Below are positions 24,560-24,995 of a stretch of 24,995 nt of DNA, one piece after another. Numbering within the stretch: position 1 is the first letter of the stretch; every line of letters starts with the position of its first letter. The stretch is taken from positions 1-24,995 of the forward strand of contig JALEUF010000012.1 in the NCBI GenBank assembly GCA_022781015.1, written 5' to 3'. The position numbers were made by a program, and so were the translations under genes. The stretch is from Caryophanales bacterium. GTDB taxonomy: Bacteria > Bacillota_I > Bacilli_A > RFN20 > CAG-826. A model generated the notes under the pieces. That model saw only the letters and a list, made by a program, of their open reading frames with translations, had not been told where the DNA came from and did not search any database.

Positions 24560-24720
24560 TTGTATAACGCTATATCAACAATTTCCCAAATAATGAAAGC
24601 CAAAATAACAATACAAATGCCCAAAAGAAGGAAAAATACTCTTTTCCTGGCAACTTCCTTTTCACTCGAAGGAAGTTTTTCTTTTGTTTCTTCTACTTTT
24701 GTATTATCAATTTCTTCCAT
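24556..24720 (-). CDS. 54-residue single-pass membrane protein
   Basis: A short gene between asnS and the 153-residue membrane gene. The product starts MEEIDNTKVEETKEK, has a charged N-terminal half (1-27), then one membrane helix (~28-49: FFLLLGICIVILAFIIW). The ATG follows the asnS stop by one base, and the TGA overlaps the next ATG by 4 nt. This tight coupling on both sides is the main evidence that it is real. Function is unknown. Confidence 0.6.
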   Translation of the reverse strand: MEEIDNTKVEETKEKLPSSEKEVARKRVFFLLLGICIVILAFIIWEIVDIALYK

Positions 24721-24721
24721 A

Positions 24722-24995
24722 TTAATATTTTAAGTTAGATGATGTCCTTGGGTAAGGTTCTGTATCACGGATATTGCTAACTCCGGTTAGATACATTAGT
24801 AATCTATCAAATCCAATTCCAAATCCAGAATGGATAGCTCCACCGTATTTTCTTAGATTCAAATACCATTCGAGTCCATCGATATTTCCGGCTTTTTCCA
24901 TCTTGGATTTTAATATTTCGTAACGTTCTTCTCTTTGGGAACCACCGATTATTTCGCCTTCACCAGGAACTAATAAGTCACACGCGGCAAGATCG
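24722..24995 (-). CDS. asnS: Asparaginyl-tRNA synthetase, C-terminal 90 residues
   Basis: The last ~90 codons of a class II aminoacyl-tRNA synthetase, cut by the window edge. GEGEIIGGSQREERY, WYLNLRKYG, HSGFGIGFDRLLMYLTG (motif 3 with its Arg) and NIRDTEPYPRT followed by a short tail ending LKY are characteristic of AsnRS rather than AspRS or LysRS. It charges tRNA(Asn) with asparagine. It ends in TAA one base before the 54-residue membrane gene. Confidence 0.93.
   Translation of the reverse strand, partial: DLAACDLLVPGEGEIIGGSQREERYEILKSKMEKAGNIDGLEWYLNLRKYGGAIHSGFGIGFDRLLMYLTGVSNIRDTEPYPRTSSNLKY

Noticed and set aside
1..24995. CRISPR array, tRNA/rRNA genes, transposase or integrase
   Set aside because: No regularly spaced repeat set of CRISPR size, no cloverleaf or rRNA sequence, and no recombinase motif was found on either strand.

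Overview
The window is about 25 kb of AT-rich bacterial chromosome. TGA is used as an ordinary stop (capE, gatA, and the 54-residue gene near the right end), Shine-Dalgarno sites are of the GGAGG/AGAGG type, and a pcrA-ligA-gatCAB gene order is present. This points to a low-GC member of the Bacilli/Firmicutes using the standard code, not a Mycoplasma-type code 4 organism. An uncultured gut Bacilli lineage would fit, but that placement is inference.

Left part (1-5407): a probable defence or selfish-element island. It holds a subtilisin-type protease truncated by the window edge (ietS-like) and an overlapping AAA ATPase gene (ietA-like), both on the minus strand. Behind them is a lone DUF6088/AbiEi-type regulator, then a divergent DUF4143 ATPase with a strong inverted repeat in front of it. 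The tetramer CTAG is scarce in the ietAS pair (about 2 per kb by eye) but common in the rest of the window (about 8-11 per kb), which supports foreign origin.

Middle (5478-12140): a histidine phosphatase on the plus strand, then minus-strand genes. These are two unknown membrane-linked proteins, the complete capE-capF-capG set that makes UDP-N-acetyl-L-fucosamine from UDP-GlcNAc, and an alpha/beta hydrolase. One of the unknown proteins appears to carry a degenerate ABC-ATPase-like domain and is coupled to capG with a one-base gap. No glycosyltransferase is visible here, so the sugar is presumably used by enzymes encoded elsewhere.

Right-middle (12275-21587, minus strand): one long operon, pcrA-ligA-gatC-gatA-gatB-DUF1836-galE. 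Its genes overlap or nearly abut, and it ends in a visible intrinsic terminator behind galE. It combines DNA repair/replication (helicase, NAD+ ligase), transamidation of misacylated tRNA, and UDP-galactose/UDP-glucose interconversion. The upstream region (21588-21827) carries a long imperfect inverted repeat and three 11-bp-phased copies of a TGGCACTGAT-like word.

Right end (21828-24995): three plus-strand membrane-protein genes of unknown function. Facing them is a minus-strand cluster headed by asnS (C-terminus only in the window), followed by two small membrane-protein genes and a 45-residue lipoprotein. No tRNA, rRNA, CRISPR array, transposase or integrase was seen.
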